Source: an uncultured Aquimarina sp.
GTDB taxonomy: Bacteria; Bacteroidota; Bacteroidia; Flavobacteriales; Flavobacteriaceae
Direction: 5' to 3'
Length of the DNA stretch: 64,000 nucleotides
Assembly: GCA_947496355.1 (NCBI GenBank)
Contig: CANMCO010000010.1
Location: 124,001-188,000 of the forward strand
Of the stretch, positions 44,397 to 52,168 are shown piece by piece (within the stretch, counting starts at the first letter, position 1; each line of letters opens with the position of its first letter). The notes below the pieces were generated by a model. It had not been told where the DNA came from, did no database searches, and saw only the letters and a list, made by a program, of their open reading frames with translations. A program made the position numbers and the translations under genes.

Positions 44397-45389
44397 GTAT
44401 GTAATTATCTTATCATTAAAAGAATTTGAATTTTCTACAAACTTCATCTCTATAGGTTGGTACCATAAATTATCTCCAGAAAGATCAGAAGATAATCTAA
44501 CATAATCTTTTTCTGTTGTGATTATCAATTTATTCTTTAACTCCTGTATTTCATGATTAGAAAAATTATGATGATCAGGAAAGTTAATGTGATCAAACTG
44601 TAATCCTAAAGCAGAATAATGGTCTAATAAAGGTTTAGGATTTGCAATACCTGTAACCAAAGTAAAAGATGTATCCCGGATTAGATCAATTGATTTTGCT
44701 CCAAAAGCACCAATAATCTCATTACCATAAGCGATAGTAGCAAAATAAATAGATTGCCCTGGCTTAACATTAAGTTTTGTGGAAATCTCTTCTTTCTCCT
44801 TATTAGATATATCTTTAGGACATTTTGTGACAACAATAACATCAGCTCTATCAGCCCCTTTTCTAGGTTCTCTCAAATTTCCTGTAGGTAACACGATATC
44901 ATTACAATAGAGATCATAATATGCGGTAAGTAAAATATAAAACCCAGCTTTCACCTTTCTATGCTGATAAGCATCGTCTAATACTATTACCTCTGGTCTA
45001 GGAGATATTGCTCTTAAATTAGAAATACCGTTACGTCTGTCTCCATCAACCCCAACAATGATATCAGAAAATTTGGTTTTAAACTGAAGGGGTTCATCAC
45101 CAACTTCCCTTACTGTTGAGGAAGGTGTCACTAACTGAAATCCCTTAGTCTCTCTTTTATACCCCCTACTAAGAGTAGCCAGGCTAACCTCATTTTTAAG
45201 CAACCTAATAAGATATTCAACCATTGGCGATTTTCCCGTACCCCCAACACTAAGATTGCCCACAGCAATAATAGGAAAATCATATACCGTTGATTTCTTT
45301 ATTCTCCAATCATACAATTTATTGCGCAACCACGTCACGAAGTAATAAATAGGAACAACAGGTAAAAGTATCTTTCGCAATAAATTCAT
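44385..45389 (-). CDS. lpxK: Tetraacyldisaccharide 4'-kinase
   Basis: The 334-residue enzyme phosphorylates the lipid A disaccharide precursor. It has an N-terminal membrane helix (LLPVVPIYYFVTWLR), a P-loop GNLSVGGTGKSP, and later VIVLDDAYQHRKV with the catalytic Asp-His. I start at the ATG at 45389; the next in-frame start upstream lies ahead of the promoter -7 box, so it cannot be translated from the predicted transcript. Single gene, divergent from the Nif3-like gene. Confidence 0.95.
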   Translation of the reverse strand: MNLLRKILLPVVPIYYFVTWLRNKLYDWRIKKSTVYDFPIIAVGNLSVGGTGKSPMVEYLIRLLKNEVSLATLSRGYKRETKGFQLVTPSSTVREVGDEPLQFKTKFSDIIVGVDGDRRNGISNLRAISPRPEVIVLDDAYQHRKVKAGFYILLTAYYDLYCNDIVLPTGNLREPRKGADRADVIVVTKCPKDISNKEKEEISTKLNVKPGQSIYFATIAYGNEIIGAFGAKSIDLIRDTSFTLVTGIANPKPLLDHYSALGLQFDHINFPDHHNFSNHEIQELKNKLIITTEKDYVRLSSDLSGDNLWYQPIEMKFVENSNSFNDKIITYIKK

Positions 45390-45394
45390 GATCA

Positions 45395-45429
45395 CAAAAG
45401 TATAAAACGTAACTTTGATTATTGACAAA
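45395..45429 (-). promoter_or_regulatory. Promoter of lpxK
   Basis: TTTG (45426-45429) and TACTTTTG (45395-45402) on the minus strand, 23 bp apart. The predicted start is close to the ATG at 45389, so the transcript may have almost no leader. Confidence 0.5.
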
Positions 45430-45471
45430 AGTTTTTTTACATTCATTTTTTATTCAAAAAACACAATATAA

Positions 45472-46566
45472 ATGCAAATTAAGGAGGTAACACAACACCT
45501 TGAAGCACTAGCACCAATGGCTTATGCCGAAGATTTTGACAATATTGGATTGTTAGTAGGAGATCCTAAAACAGAGGTAACAGGTATTCTGGTAACTCTA
45601 GACACTTTGGAGGAAATCGTAGATGAAGCCATAGAAAACAAATGCAATCTTATAGTAAGTTTTCATCCAATTGTTTTTAAAGGCCTGAAAAAGTTTAATG
45701 GCAACAACTACGTAGAGCGCGTAGTCATGAAAGCCATCAAAAACGATATAGCCATATTTGCTATACATACTGCTCTGGATAATGATCGTAAAGGCGTAAA
45801 CGATATGATGTGCGAGCAATTAGGTCTTATTAATCGTAAAATTTTAATACCACAAAGCGGAACTATTAAGAAACTCACAACCTTTGTCCCGATCCCAGAA
45901 GCTGAAAACCTACTCTCAAAACTTTTTGAAGCTGGAGCCGGAACAATAGGCAACTATGACAATTGTAGTTTTTCGTCGGAAGGAGTTGGAACTTTTAAAG
46001 CCTTGGATAATGCAAACCCATCAATTGGCAAAATTGGAAAAACGCACCATGAAAAAGAAAAGCAAATTCAAGTTACTTATCAAAAACACTATGAAAATAA
46101 TATCTTAAAAGCTCTTTTTGAAAACCATTCATATGAAGAGGTGGCTTACGAAATTACTTCATTAGAAAATCAAAATCAAAACATCGGGATGGGGATGATT
46201 GGAGAATTACCCGAAGCAATGGAAGAAATAGAATTTTTAAAACATATTAAGAAGGTATTTAATACAGGATGTGTAAGACATTCTGAGCTGCTGGGCAAGC
46301 AAATCAAAAAAGTAGCGGTCCTTGGAGGTAGTGGCAGTTTTGCTATTAAAAATGCACAAAAAGCTGGGGCAGACATTTTTATTACTGCAGATCTTAAATA
46401 TCATCAATTCTATGAAGCCGAAAAAAGGCTAATTCTTGCCGATATTGGACATTATGAGAGCGAACAATACACAAAAAACCTAATTGTTAGTTATCTTAGA
46501 AAAAAAATCAGTAATTTTGCCATCATTTTATCGGATAAAAATACCAATCCAATTCAATACCTATAA
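45472..46566 (+). CDS. Nif3-like dinuclear metal centre protein
   Basis: The 364-residue protein belongs to the Nif3/YbgI family: EDFDNIGLLVGDP, ILVTLDTLEEIVDEAI, SFHPIVFKGLK (metal His), FAIHTALDN, and ADIGHYESEQ near the C-terminus. The middle segment (about 125-240) is the usual insertion domain that forms PII-like structure. Family members are often mis-named GTP cyclohydrolase I type 2; the enzymatic role is not settled. A coiled-coil gene follows after 3 bp. Confidence 0.93.
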   Translation: MQIKEVTQHLEALAPMAYAEDFDNIGLLVGDPKTEVTGILVTLDTLEEIVDEAIENKCNLIVSFHPIVFKGLKKFNGNNYVERVVMKAIKNDIAIFAIHTALDNDRKGVNDMMCEQLGLINRKILIPQSGTIKKLTTFVPIPEAENLLSKLFEAGAGTIGNYDNCSFSSEGVGTFKALDNANPSIGKIGKTHHEKEKQIQVTYQKHYENNILKALFENHSYEEVAYEITSLENQNQNIGMGMIGELPEAMEEIEFLKHIKKVFNTGCVRHSELLGKQIKKVAVLGGSGSFAIKNAQKAGADIFITADLKYHQFYEAEKRLILADIGHYESEQYTKNLIVSYLRKKISNFAIILSDKNTNPIQYL

Positions 46567-46569
46567 AAT

Positions 46570-47346
46570 ATGGCAAAGAAAGAAGTTACTGTTGAGCAAA
46601 AATTAAGAGCATTATATGACTTGCAATTAATTGACTCTAGAGTTGATGAGATTAGAAACGTACGTGGAGAATTACCTTTAGAAGTTGAAGATCTTGAAGA
46701 CGAAGTAGCCGGATTAAATAAAAGATTAGAAAAATTAAATAATGATCTTGAAACCATCGATGATGGCATTAAGAATAAGAAAAATTTAATTGAAGAAGCT
46801 AAAGGTTTAATCAAGAAATACGGAGAACAACAAAAAAATGTACGCAACAATCGTGAGTACAATTCTTTAAGTAAGGAAATTGAATTCCAAGAACTTGAAA
46901 TTCAATTAGCAGAAAAACATATCAAGGAGCATAAAGCACAGATCGTTCAGAAAAATGAGATTATTGATCAGACTAAGCAAAAACTTAGCGAACGTAACGA
47001 GCACTTATCTCATAAAAAAGGTGAGCTTGATGCAATTTTAGCTGAAACCGAAAAAGAAGAGCAAGCACTAATAGCTAAATCTGAAGATTATCAAAAAGAT
47101 ATCGAAGATAGGCTGATTTCTGCTTACAAGAGAATCAGAAAAAATGTAAAAAATGGATTAGCAGTTGTACCAATAGAACGTGGAGCATCTGGAGGATCAT
47201 TTTTTACGATTCCTCCACAAGTACAAATGGAAATTGCCTCTCGTAAGAAGATCATTACAGATGAGCATAGTGGACGAATTTTGGTAGACCAAGAGCTAGC
47301 CAAAGAAGAAAAAGAAAAAATGGATTCGCTTTTTGCTAAATTATAG
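46570..47346 (+). CDS. Coiled-coil protein of the C4-zinc-ribbon family, without the zinc ribbon cysteines
   Basis: The 258-residue protein is mostly long coiled coil (about 35-190) with an IDSRVDEIRNVRGELP start and RNNREYNSLSKEIEFQE, all typical of the zinc ribbon protein usually found next to the Nif3-like gene. In other bacteria its end binds zinc through four Cys. Here the matching region (about 200-245: RGASGGSFFTIPPQ and IITDEHSGRIL) has no Cys at all, so zinc is not bound. The overall function is unknown. It is likely co-transcribed with the Nif3-like gene (3-bp gap). Confidence 0.85.
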   Translation: MAKKEVTVEQKLRALYDLQLIDSRVDEIRNVRGELPLEVEDLEDEVAGLNKRLEKLNNDLETIDDGIKNKKNLIEEAKGLIKKYGEQQKNVRNNREYNSLSKEIEFQELEIQLAEKHIKEHKAQIVQKNEIIDQTKQKLSERNEHLSHKKGELDAILAETEKEEQALIAKSEDYQKDIEDRLISAYKRIRKNVKNGLAVVPIERGASGGSFFTIPPQVQMEIASRKKIITDEHSGRILVDQELAKEEKEKMDSLFAKL

Positions 47347-47372
47347 TAAAAAAAAACCTCGATAATAAATAG

Positions 47373-47398
47373 GCCTCAGTTTTACTGAGGCTTTTTTT
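47373..47398 (+). terminator. Intrinsic terminator after the coiled-coil gene
   Basis: A perfect 8-bp stem (GCCTCAGT / ACTGAGGC) with a TTT loop, followed by seven T. Confidence 0.9.
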
Positions 47399-47422
47399 GA
47401 TCTAAATAAACACAAATTAAAA

Positions 47423-48658
47423 ATGAAAAACCTTCTAATCATAGGTTTTGTTTGGCCAGAACCCAATTCATCTGCCGCAGGAAGTAGAATGATACAACTT
47501 ATCCAGTTGTTTCTGTCTCACAACTGGCAAGTCACTTTTGCAAGCCCTGCTGCAGACAGTGAATATATGATCAATTTTGGCAAATTAGGTGTTTCAAAAG
47601 TCACAATAGAAATCAACAATTCTAGTTTTGATGATTTTGTAAAGCATCTTCAACCCAATATTGTGATATTTGATCGATTCATTATCGAAGAACAATTTGG
47701 GTGGAGAGTAGCCAAACATTGCCCAGATGCAATGAGAATACTAAACACCGAAGATCTACATGGCTTAAGAAAAACACGCCATGAAGCACTAAAGAAGAAT
47801 AAAAAGTTTCAAATAACAGATCTTCTAAATAACGACACGGTAAAAAGAGAAATTGCCAGTATTTATCGATGTGACCTTTCATTGATTATTTCAGATTATG
47901 AAATACAGCTACTAAAAGAAACCTTCAATATTAATGATAGCTTATTACACTATTTACCCTTTTTATTAGAACCAATTACTCAGAAAACAGTAAAAAACTG
48001 GACTACGTTTAGTGATAGAGATCATTTTATGACCATTGGAAACTTTTTGCATGAACCTAATTGGAACAGCGTTATATATTTAAAAGAAACCATTTGGCCT
48101 TTGATTAAAAAAGAATTACCTATGGCAGAGTTACATATTTATGGAGCCTACCCTTCTCATAAAGTAACACAATTAAATAACAAAAAAGAGGGATTTCATA
48201 TCAAGGGCAGAGCAGAAAACTCGAAAGAAGTCATTCAAAACTCTCGTGTTTGCCTAGCGCCATTGCGATTTGGAGCAGGGATTAAAGGAAAACTAACAGA
48301 AGCGATGCTTTGCGGCACTCCAAGTGTTACTACAACAATTGGAGCAGAAGGAATGCTTGGAGAGGATTCTGATTGGAATGGCTTTATTACTGATTCTCCT
48401 GAAAAATTTGCGATAGCTGCTGTAAAATTATACACCAATAAAAACCTCTGGCAACAGGCACAACAAAATGGTATCGAAATTATAAATACCCGTTTTCAAA
48501 AAAGTAAATTTTCTAATTCATTTTTAAAACAAGTCGATATAATTCTTGGCAATATAAATAAACATAGAGCAAATAATTTTATTGGCAATATGCTAAACTT
48601 TCACACACTAAGAAGCACAGAGTATATGTCACGTTGGATTGAAGAAAAAAACAAATAA
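47423..48658 (+). CDS. Glycosyltransferase, family 4-like
   Basis: The 411-residue protein has the GT-B organisation: an N-terminal acceptor domain (IIGFVWPEPNSSAAGSRM), a DLHGLRKTRH centre, and a C-terminal half with donor-binding features (MTIGNFLHEPNWNSV, IKGRAENSKEVIQNSRVCLAP, FGAGIKGKLTEAMLCGTPSV). The nucleotide sugar and acceptor cannot be inferred. It is a single gene; no polysaccharide cluster is nearby. Confidence 0.9.
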   Translation: MKNLLIIGFVWPEPNSSAAGSRMIQLIQLFLSHNWQVTFASPAADSEYMINFGKLGVSKVTIEINNSSFDDFVKHLQPNIVIFDRFIIEEQFGWRVAKHCPDAMRILNTEDLHGLRKTRHEALKKNKKFQITDLLNNDTVKREIASIYRCDLSLIISDYEIQLLKETFNINDSLLHYLPFLLEPITQKTVKNWTTFSDRDHFMTIGNFLHEPNWNSVIYLKETIWPLIKKELPMAELHIYGAYPSHKVTQLNNKKEGFHIKGRAENSKEVIQNSRVCLAPLRFGAGIKGKLTEAMLCGTPSVTTTIGAEGMLGEDSDWNGFITDSPEKFAIAAVKLYTNKNLWQQAQQNGIEIINTRFQKSKFSNSFLKQVDIILGNINKHRANNFIGNMLNFHTLRSTEYMSRWIEEKNK

Positions 48659-48700
48659 TTTCATTATTTTTCTAAAGGCAGAAATAAAAAAATAGACAAC

Positions 48701-48732
48701 AAAAAAAGCCTTTCCACAAAGTGAAAAAGCTT
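48701..48732 (-). terminator. Intrinsic terminator of rpsT
   Basis: A 12-bp stem (48706-48717 with 48721-48732, two G-U pairs in the minus-strand RNA) and a 3-nt loop, followed on the minus strand by at least five T. Confidence 0.8.
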
Positions 48733-48760
48733 ATGATATTGTAAAAGCGTAGCTACCTAA

Positions 48761-49009
48761 TTATAGAGCCGCTACGTACTTTGCTAATTGAGACTTTAAG
48801 TTAGCAGCTTTATTCTTATGAATAACATTGTTTTTAGCTAACTTATCTAGCATAGAAATTACAGTAGGAAACAAAGTTTCTGCTTCTTTCTTATCAGATT
48901 CACGTAATTTTTTGATTGCATTACGTGTAGTTTTATGCTGATATCTATTTCTAAGACGCTTTGTCTCACTATTTCTAATTCTCTTTAATGCTGACTTATG
49001 ATTTGCCAT
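48761..49009 (-). CDS. rpsT: 30S ribosomal protein S20
   Basis: The 82-residue basic protein binds 16S rRNA early in small-subunit assembly. MANHKSALKRIRNSE at the N-terminus and VIHKNKAANLKSQL near the C-terminus are family signatures. It lies 37 bp downstream of two tRNA-Glu genes on the same strand, and no -7 box is seen in that gap, so it may be transcribed together with them. Confidence 0.97.
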   Translation of the reverse strand: MANHKSALKRIRNSETKRLRNRYQHKTTRNAIKKLRESDKKEAETLFPTVISMLDKLAKNNVIHKNKAANLKSQLAKYVAAL

Positions 49010-49046
49010 CTTCTTTGCTAATTAAATTTCTTAATAATAACATTTG

Positions 49047-49118
49047 TAGCCCGTAGGGGAATCGAACCCCTCTTACCAGGATGAAAACCTGGCGTCCTAG
49101 CCGATAGACGAACGGGCC
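49047..49118 (-). tRNA. tRNA-Glu (anticodon TTC), copy nearer rpsT
   Basis: A 72-nt cloverleaf on the minus strand: acceptor GGCCCGT / ACGGGCT (first pair G-U), anticodon stem CCAGG / CCTGG around a loop with TTC, and T arm GAGGGGTTCGATTCCCCT-like. It reads GAA and GAG codons. CCA is not encoded. Identical to the copy at 49188-49259. Confidence 0.97.
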
Positions 49119-49140
49119 ATTTTTCCCTTTTCAAGGATTG

Positions 49141-49171
49141 CAAATTTATAGCTTTCACTTTAAATCTGCAA
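49141..49171 (-). promoter_or_regulatory. Promoter of the second tRNA-Glu copy
   Basis: On the minus strand, TTG (49169-49171), 20 bp, then TAAATTTG (49141-49148), which fits TAnnTTTG. It lies in the 69-bp gap between the two tRNA copies. Confidence 0.6.
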
Positions 49172-49187
49172 TTAATTTCAATAATCG

Positions 49188-49259
49188 TAGCCCGTAGGGG
49201 AATCGAACCCCTCTTACCAGGATGAAAACCTGGCGTCCTAGCCGATAGACGAACGGGCC
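49188..49259 (-). tRNA. tRNA-Glu (anticodon TTC), upstream copy
   Basis: Identical in sequence to the 49047-49118 copy, 69 bp upstream of it on the same strand, with its own flanks and promoter. Structure and anticodon TTC as described for that copy. Confidence 0.97.
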
Positions 49260-49280
49260 ATAATTGCCTAATTGCGGATG

Positions 49281-49310
49281 CAAAAATACAACTATTTTTT
49301 AATGGCGCAA
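49281..49310 (-). promoter_or_regulatory. Promoter of the tRNA-Glu pair
   Basis: On the minus strand, TTG (49308-49310), 19 bp, then TATTTTTG (49281-49288): one of the clearest promoters in the window, 21 bp before the tRNA. Confidence 0.75.
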
Positions 49311-49335
49311 GTGTTATTTTATTTTTTTCTAAAAC

Positions 49336-50814
49336 TTAATATGCCTTTGCAAATAATACCCTTAATTTCGAGGGCTTACCACTATAAACACAACTACCTT
49401 CTTCTTCTTTTGCATCAAAAGGAATACAACGTATAGTAGCTTTGGTAAGCTCTTTTATTTTTTGTTCGGTCTCTTCAGTTCCATCCCAATGCGCCGAAAT
49501 AAATCCACCTTTATTTTCTAATATATCTTTGAATTCATCAAATGTATCCACTTCTGTTATATGCTCATCTCTATACTGCTTTGCTTTTTGATGCATACTA
49601 TCCTGAATTTCCTTTAACAAGGACTCAATAGTTACCACAACATCATCTTTGGCAACAAATTGTTTTGACAATGTATCTCTACGAGCCAATTCTACAGTAC
49701 CCTTCTCCAAATCCTTTGGACCAATAGCGATTCGTAAAGGCACACCTTGCAATTCATATTGAGCAAATTTTGCCCCTGGTCTATGTGTATCACGATTATC
49801 AAACTTAACAGATATCCCTTTAGATCTTAAATCTTCAACCAATCCATTAGCAACAACAGAAATCTGATCTAATTGCTCTTCTCCTTTATAAATAGGAACA
49901 ATTACTACTTGTATCGGTGCTAAATTAGGAGGTAACACCAATCCATTATCATCACTATGTGTCATAATTAGCGCCCCCATTAATCTTGTAGAAACACCCC
50001 AAGAAGTCGCCCATACATAATCTTGCTTACCTTCTTTTGATGTGAATTTTACATCAAAAGCCTTAGCGAAATTTTGCCCAAGAAAATGCGATGTACCTGC
50101 TTGCAAAGCTTTCCCGTCTTGCATTAATGCTTCAATACAGTAAGTATCTTCAGCACCTGCAAATCGTTCACTTTCTGTTTTTCTACCTTTTATAACAGGA
50201 ACAGCCATAAAGTTTTCAACGAAATTAGCATACACATTATTCATTTGCTCTGTTTCAGCAATAGCCTCTGCTCTGGTTTCATGTGCCGTATGTCCTTCTT
50301 GCCATAAAAACTCTGCTGTGCGCAGAAAAAGACGAGTTCTCATTTCCCATCGTACTACATTAGCCCACTGATTTACTAATATTGGTAAATCTCTATAAGA
50401 TTGTATCCAACCTTTGTATGTGTTCCAGATAATTGCTTCTGAAGTAGGACGTACAATAAGTTCTTCTTCTAGCTTGGCATTAGGATCTACGATTAATTTT
50501 GATGAATTATCTGGATCTGTTTTTAACCTATAGTGAGTAACTACCGCACATTCTTTTGCAAAACCTTCAGCGTTTTTCTCCTCTGCTTCGAAAAGGCTTT
50601 TAGGGACAAATAATGGGAAATAGGCATTTTCATGACCAGTCTCCTTAAATTTTTTATCTAATTCTGCCTGCATTTTTTCCCAAATAGCATACCCGTAAGG
50701 TTTGATTACCATACACCCCCTTACAGCTGAATTTTCAGCTAAATTAGCCTTTACGACTAGCTCATTATACCATTTTGAATAATCTTCACTACGCTTTGTT
50801 AAATTTTTGCTCAT
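49336..50814 (-). CDS. proS: Prolyl-tRNA synthetase (short, archaeal/eukaryotic-like form)
   Basis: The 492-residue class II synthetase charges tRNA-Pro. The catalytic core shows RPTSEAIIWNTYKGWI (motif 2 region), WQEGHTAHET and GTSHFLGQNFAKAFD; the anticodon domain follows from about residue 300. It lacks the large editing insertion of the bacterial long form and has the short C-terminal zinc-type domain of the archaeal-like form, ending in a Tyr as usual. It is divergent from the Trp/Gly-rich gene. Confidence 0.96.
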   Translation of the reverse strand: MSKNLTKRSEDYSKWYNELVVKANLAENSAVRGCMVIKPYGYAIWEKMQAELDKKFKETGHENAYFPLFVPKSLFEAEEKNAEGFAKECAVVTHYRLKTDPDNSSKLIVDPNAKLEEELIVRPTSEAIIWNTYKGWIQSYRDLPILVNQWANVVRWEMRTRLFLRTAEFLWQEGHTAHETRAEAIAETEQMNNVYANFVENFMAVPVIKGRKTESERFAGAEDTYCIEALMQDGKALQAGTSHFLGQNFAKAFDVKFTSKEGKQDYVWATSWGVSTRLMGALIMTHSDDNGLVLPPNLAPIQVVIVPIYKGEEQLDQISVVANGLVEDLRSKGISVKFDNRDTHRPGAKFAQYELQGVPLRIAIGPKDLEKGTVELARRDTLSKQFVAKDDVVVTIESLLKEIQDSMHQKAKQYRDEHITEVDTFDEFKDILENKGGFISAHWDGTEETEQKIKELTKATIRCIPFDAKEEEGSCVYSGKPSKLRVLFAKAY

Positions 50815-50868
50815 AAACTGCTATTTGGCACAAATGTTGTGGGTTTGTTAAATATAATTTAATTAGCG

Positions 50869-50899
50869 CAAAACTAACTAAATTTGTAATGTTCAACAA
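50869..50899. promoter_or_regulatory. Overlapping divergent promoters of proS and the Trp/Gly-rich gene
   Basis: For proS (minus): TTG (50897-50899), 20 bp, TAGTTTTG (50869-50876). For the plus-strand gene: TAAATTTG (50879-50886), 27 bp before its ATG. The two -7 boxes are 2 bp apart, so polymerase binding may be mutually exclusive. Confidence 0.5.
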
Positions 50900-50913
50900 T
50901 AAAATAAGAAGAT

Positions 50914-51984
50914 ATGCGTCCTAAAAATTATTTTAAAACAAATGGTGCCATTGGAGTTTTACTTTTGGCAAGCGTATTTATGTTGACGTCTTGTAGTTCA
51001 TATGAATATGTACCTTATAACGATGGTATCTATGGTGAAGCAGGAAGCCAAAGAAATACTGAAACCAGACCAAATAATCCAGAAAAAAAATCTAGCTATT
51101 ATTCCAGCTATTTTTCTGAGAAATCGGCACAAATAGATAGTGCCATTGAACAAAATGAAATTTTTACCGATGTTGATTCTTACGCCAGTGAAGATTATGA
51201 TGCTGCAGACACTACAGGTGTAGCTTTAGATTATGAAGTTGGACAACCATCATGGGGAAGTAACCCTACGCAAGTTAATGTAAACCTTTATAATAACGGA
51301 TGGAACAATTGGGGTCCCGGTTGGGGATTAGGTTGGAATGCAGGATGGGGATTAGGCTGGAATGCAGGATGGGGCTGGAATGGATGGTATGGCCCAGGTT
51401 GGGGCTGGAATGCAGGATGGGGCTGGAACGGATGGTATGGCCCGGGCTGGGGTTGGAATGCTGGATTTGGATGGGGAGCACCATGGGGATGGGGATATCG
51501 CGGTCATTACCTGAGAGGCCACCGATTCGCTTACAACAGAGGGTATAGAAATGGATACGCATATAATTCAAGAAGTCGTTATCGATCATATAATTCAAGA
51601 TACAATGGAAGATCTAGAAATTCATCAAGCTATAATAGAAGTCGACAAGGGTATACTAATCGCAGAAGAGTATCTTCTGATGCAAGTAGAAGTAGAAATT
51701 CTAGCTACTCTAATCGCTCTTCTAATGGAAATTATGGCTCCCGTTCAAGGTCATCTGTAAACAGAAGCGGCGCTACTAGGTATTCTGGTCCTACGGCTAG
51801 ATCAAGAAGTAATTCTTCCAGTAGAAATAGAACATATTCTCCTTCTACATCACGAAGTAGAAGCTCCAGTTACTCAAGAGGAGGCTCATCTCGTAGTAGT
51901 GGTTATTCTCGTGGAGGAAGCAGATCTTCATCAAGAAGCAGTGGTAGTAGAAGTAGCGGTAGCAGAAGCCGAGGAAGAGGTTGA
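50914..51984 (+). CDS. Repetitive Trp/Gly/Asn-rich lipoprotein with Ser/Arg-rich tail
   Basis: The 356-residue protein has a lipoprotein signal (FMLTSCSSYEY, Cys near 28), an acidic linker (about 30-120), a Trp/Gly/Asn-rich block (about 121-200) made of WNAGWG and WNGWYGPG repeats, and a long Arg/Ser/Tyr-rich basic tail with many RS and SR pairs. The low-complexity parts suggest a surface or matrix-like, possibly RNA- or polymer-binding structure, but this is inference. A similar gene next to an OmpP1-like gene occurs in other flavobacteria. The basic tail (+) and acidic linker (-) are strongly charge-separated. A 7-bp hairpin follows the stop. Confidence 0.8.
   Translation: MRPKNYFKTNGAIGVLLLASVFMLTSCSSYEYVPYNDGIYGEAGSQRNTETRPNNPEKKSSYYSSYFSEKSAQIDSAIEQNEIFTDVDSYASEDYDAADTTGVALDYEVGQPSWGSNPTQVNVNLYNNGWNNWGPGWGLGWNAGWGLGWNAGWGWNGWYGPGWGWNAGWGWNGWYGPGWGWNAGFGWGAPWGWGYRGHYLRGHRFAYNRGYRNGYAYNSRSRYRSYNSRYNGRSRNSSSYNRSRQGYTNRRRVSSDASRSRNSSYSNRSSNGNYGSRSRSSVNRSGATRYSGPTARSRSNSSSRNRTYSPSTSRSRSSSYSRGGSSRSSGYSRGGSRSSSRSSGSRSSGSRSRGRG
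51319..51366 (+). repeat. Two copies of a 24-bp tandem repeat
   Basis: Copies 51319-51342 and 51343-51366 differ at two positions. They encode GWGLGWNA twice. In frame and multiple of 3, so copy-number changes keep the reading frame. Confidence 0.9.
51367..51462 (+). repeat. Two copies of a 48-bp tandem repeat
   Basis: Copies 51367-51414 and 51415-51462 encode a 16-residue Trp/Gly unit (GWGWNGWYGPGWGWNA) twice, differing at a few bases. The unit shares parts with the preceding 24-bp repeat, so the array probably grew by unequal recombination. Confidence 0.9.
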
Positions 51985-52000
51985 TAAATAAAATATATAC

Positions 52001-52018
52001 ACCTGATATTTATCAGGT
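52001..52018 (+). terminator. Short hairpin after the Trp/Gly-rich gene
   Basis: A 7-bp stem (ACCTGAT / ATCAGGT) with a 4-nt loop, 16 bp after the stop codon. No T run follows directly (AACTTT), so terminator function is uncertain. Confidence 0.4.
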
Positions 52019-52088
52019 AACTTTCCCGAATGTCTTATTATTTTTAAGATATTCTATAATTCAAAAAATAAAAACTAGTGGGACCTAC

Positions 52089-52128
52089 CCATCAGAGTAG
52101 TCATTATCTATAATGACTACTCTGATGG
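52089..52128. repeat. Perfect 18-bp inverted repeat upstream of the OmpP1-like gene
   Basis: Left arm 52089-52106 and right arm 52111-52128 pair perfectly over 18 bp with a 4-nt loop (TCTA). No T run follows on either strand, so it is not a standard terminator. It ends 40 bp before the start of the OmpP1-like gene and would be in its leader. Confidence 0.9.
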
Positions 52129-52168
52129 CCTGGAATCCCATGTGGTTATTAAATAATAAAATGAACAC

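Noticed and set aside
45390..45446. N-terminal extension of lpxK
   Set aside because: The promoter elements (45395-45429) lie inside it.
49047..49259. tRNA-Glu duplication as an assembly artefact
   Set aside because: The flanks of the two copies differ, so they are real separate copies.
51275..51598. Open frame on the minus strand opposite the Trp/Gly-rich repeats
   Set aside because: It is a low-complexity shadow (Ser/His/Ile/Pro) of the repetitive plus-strand gene and has no gene-like features.
52089..52128. Reading the 18-bp hairpin as a standard terminator
   Set aside because: No T run follows on either strand; kept as a structural repeat instead.
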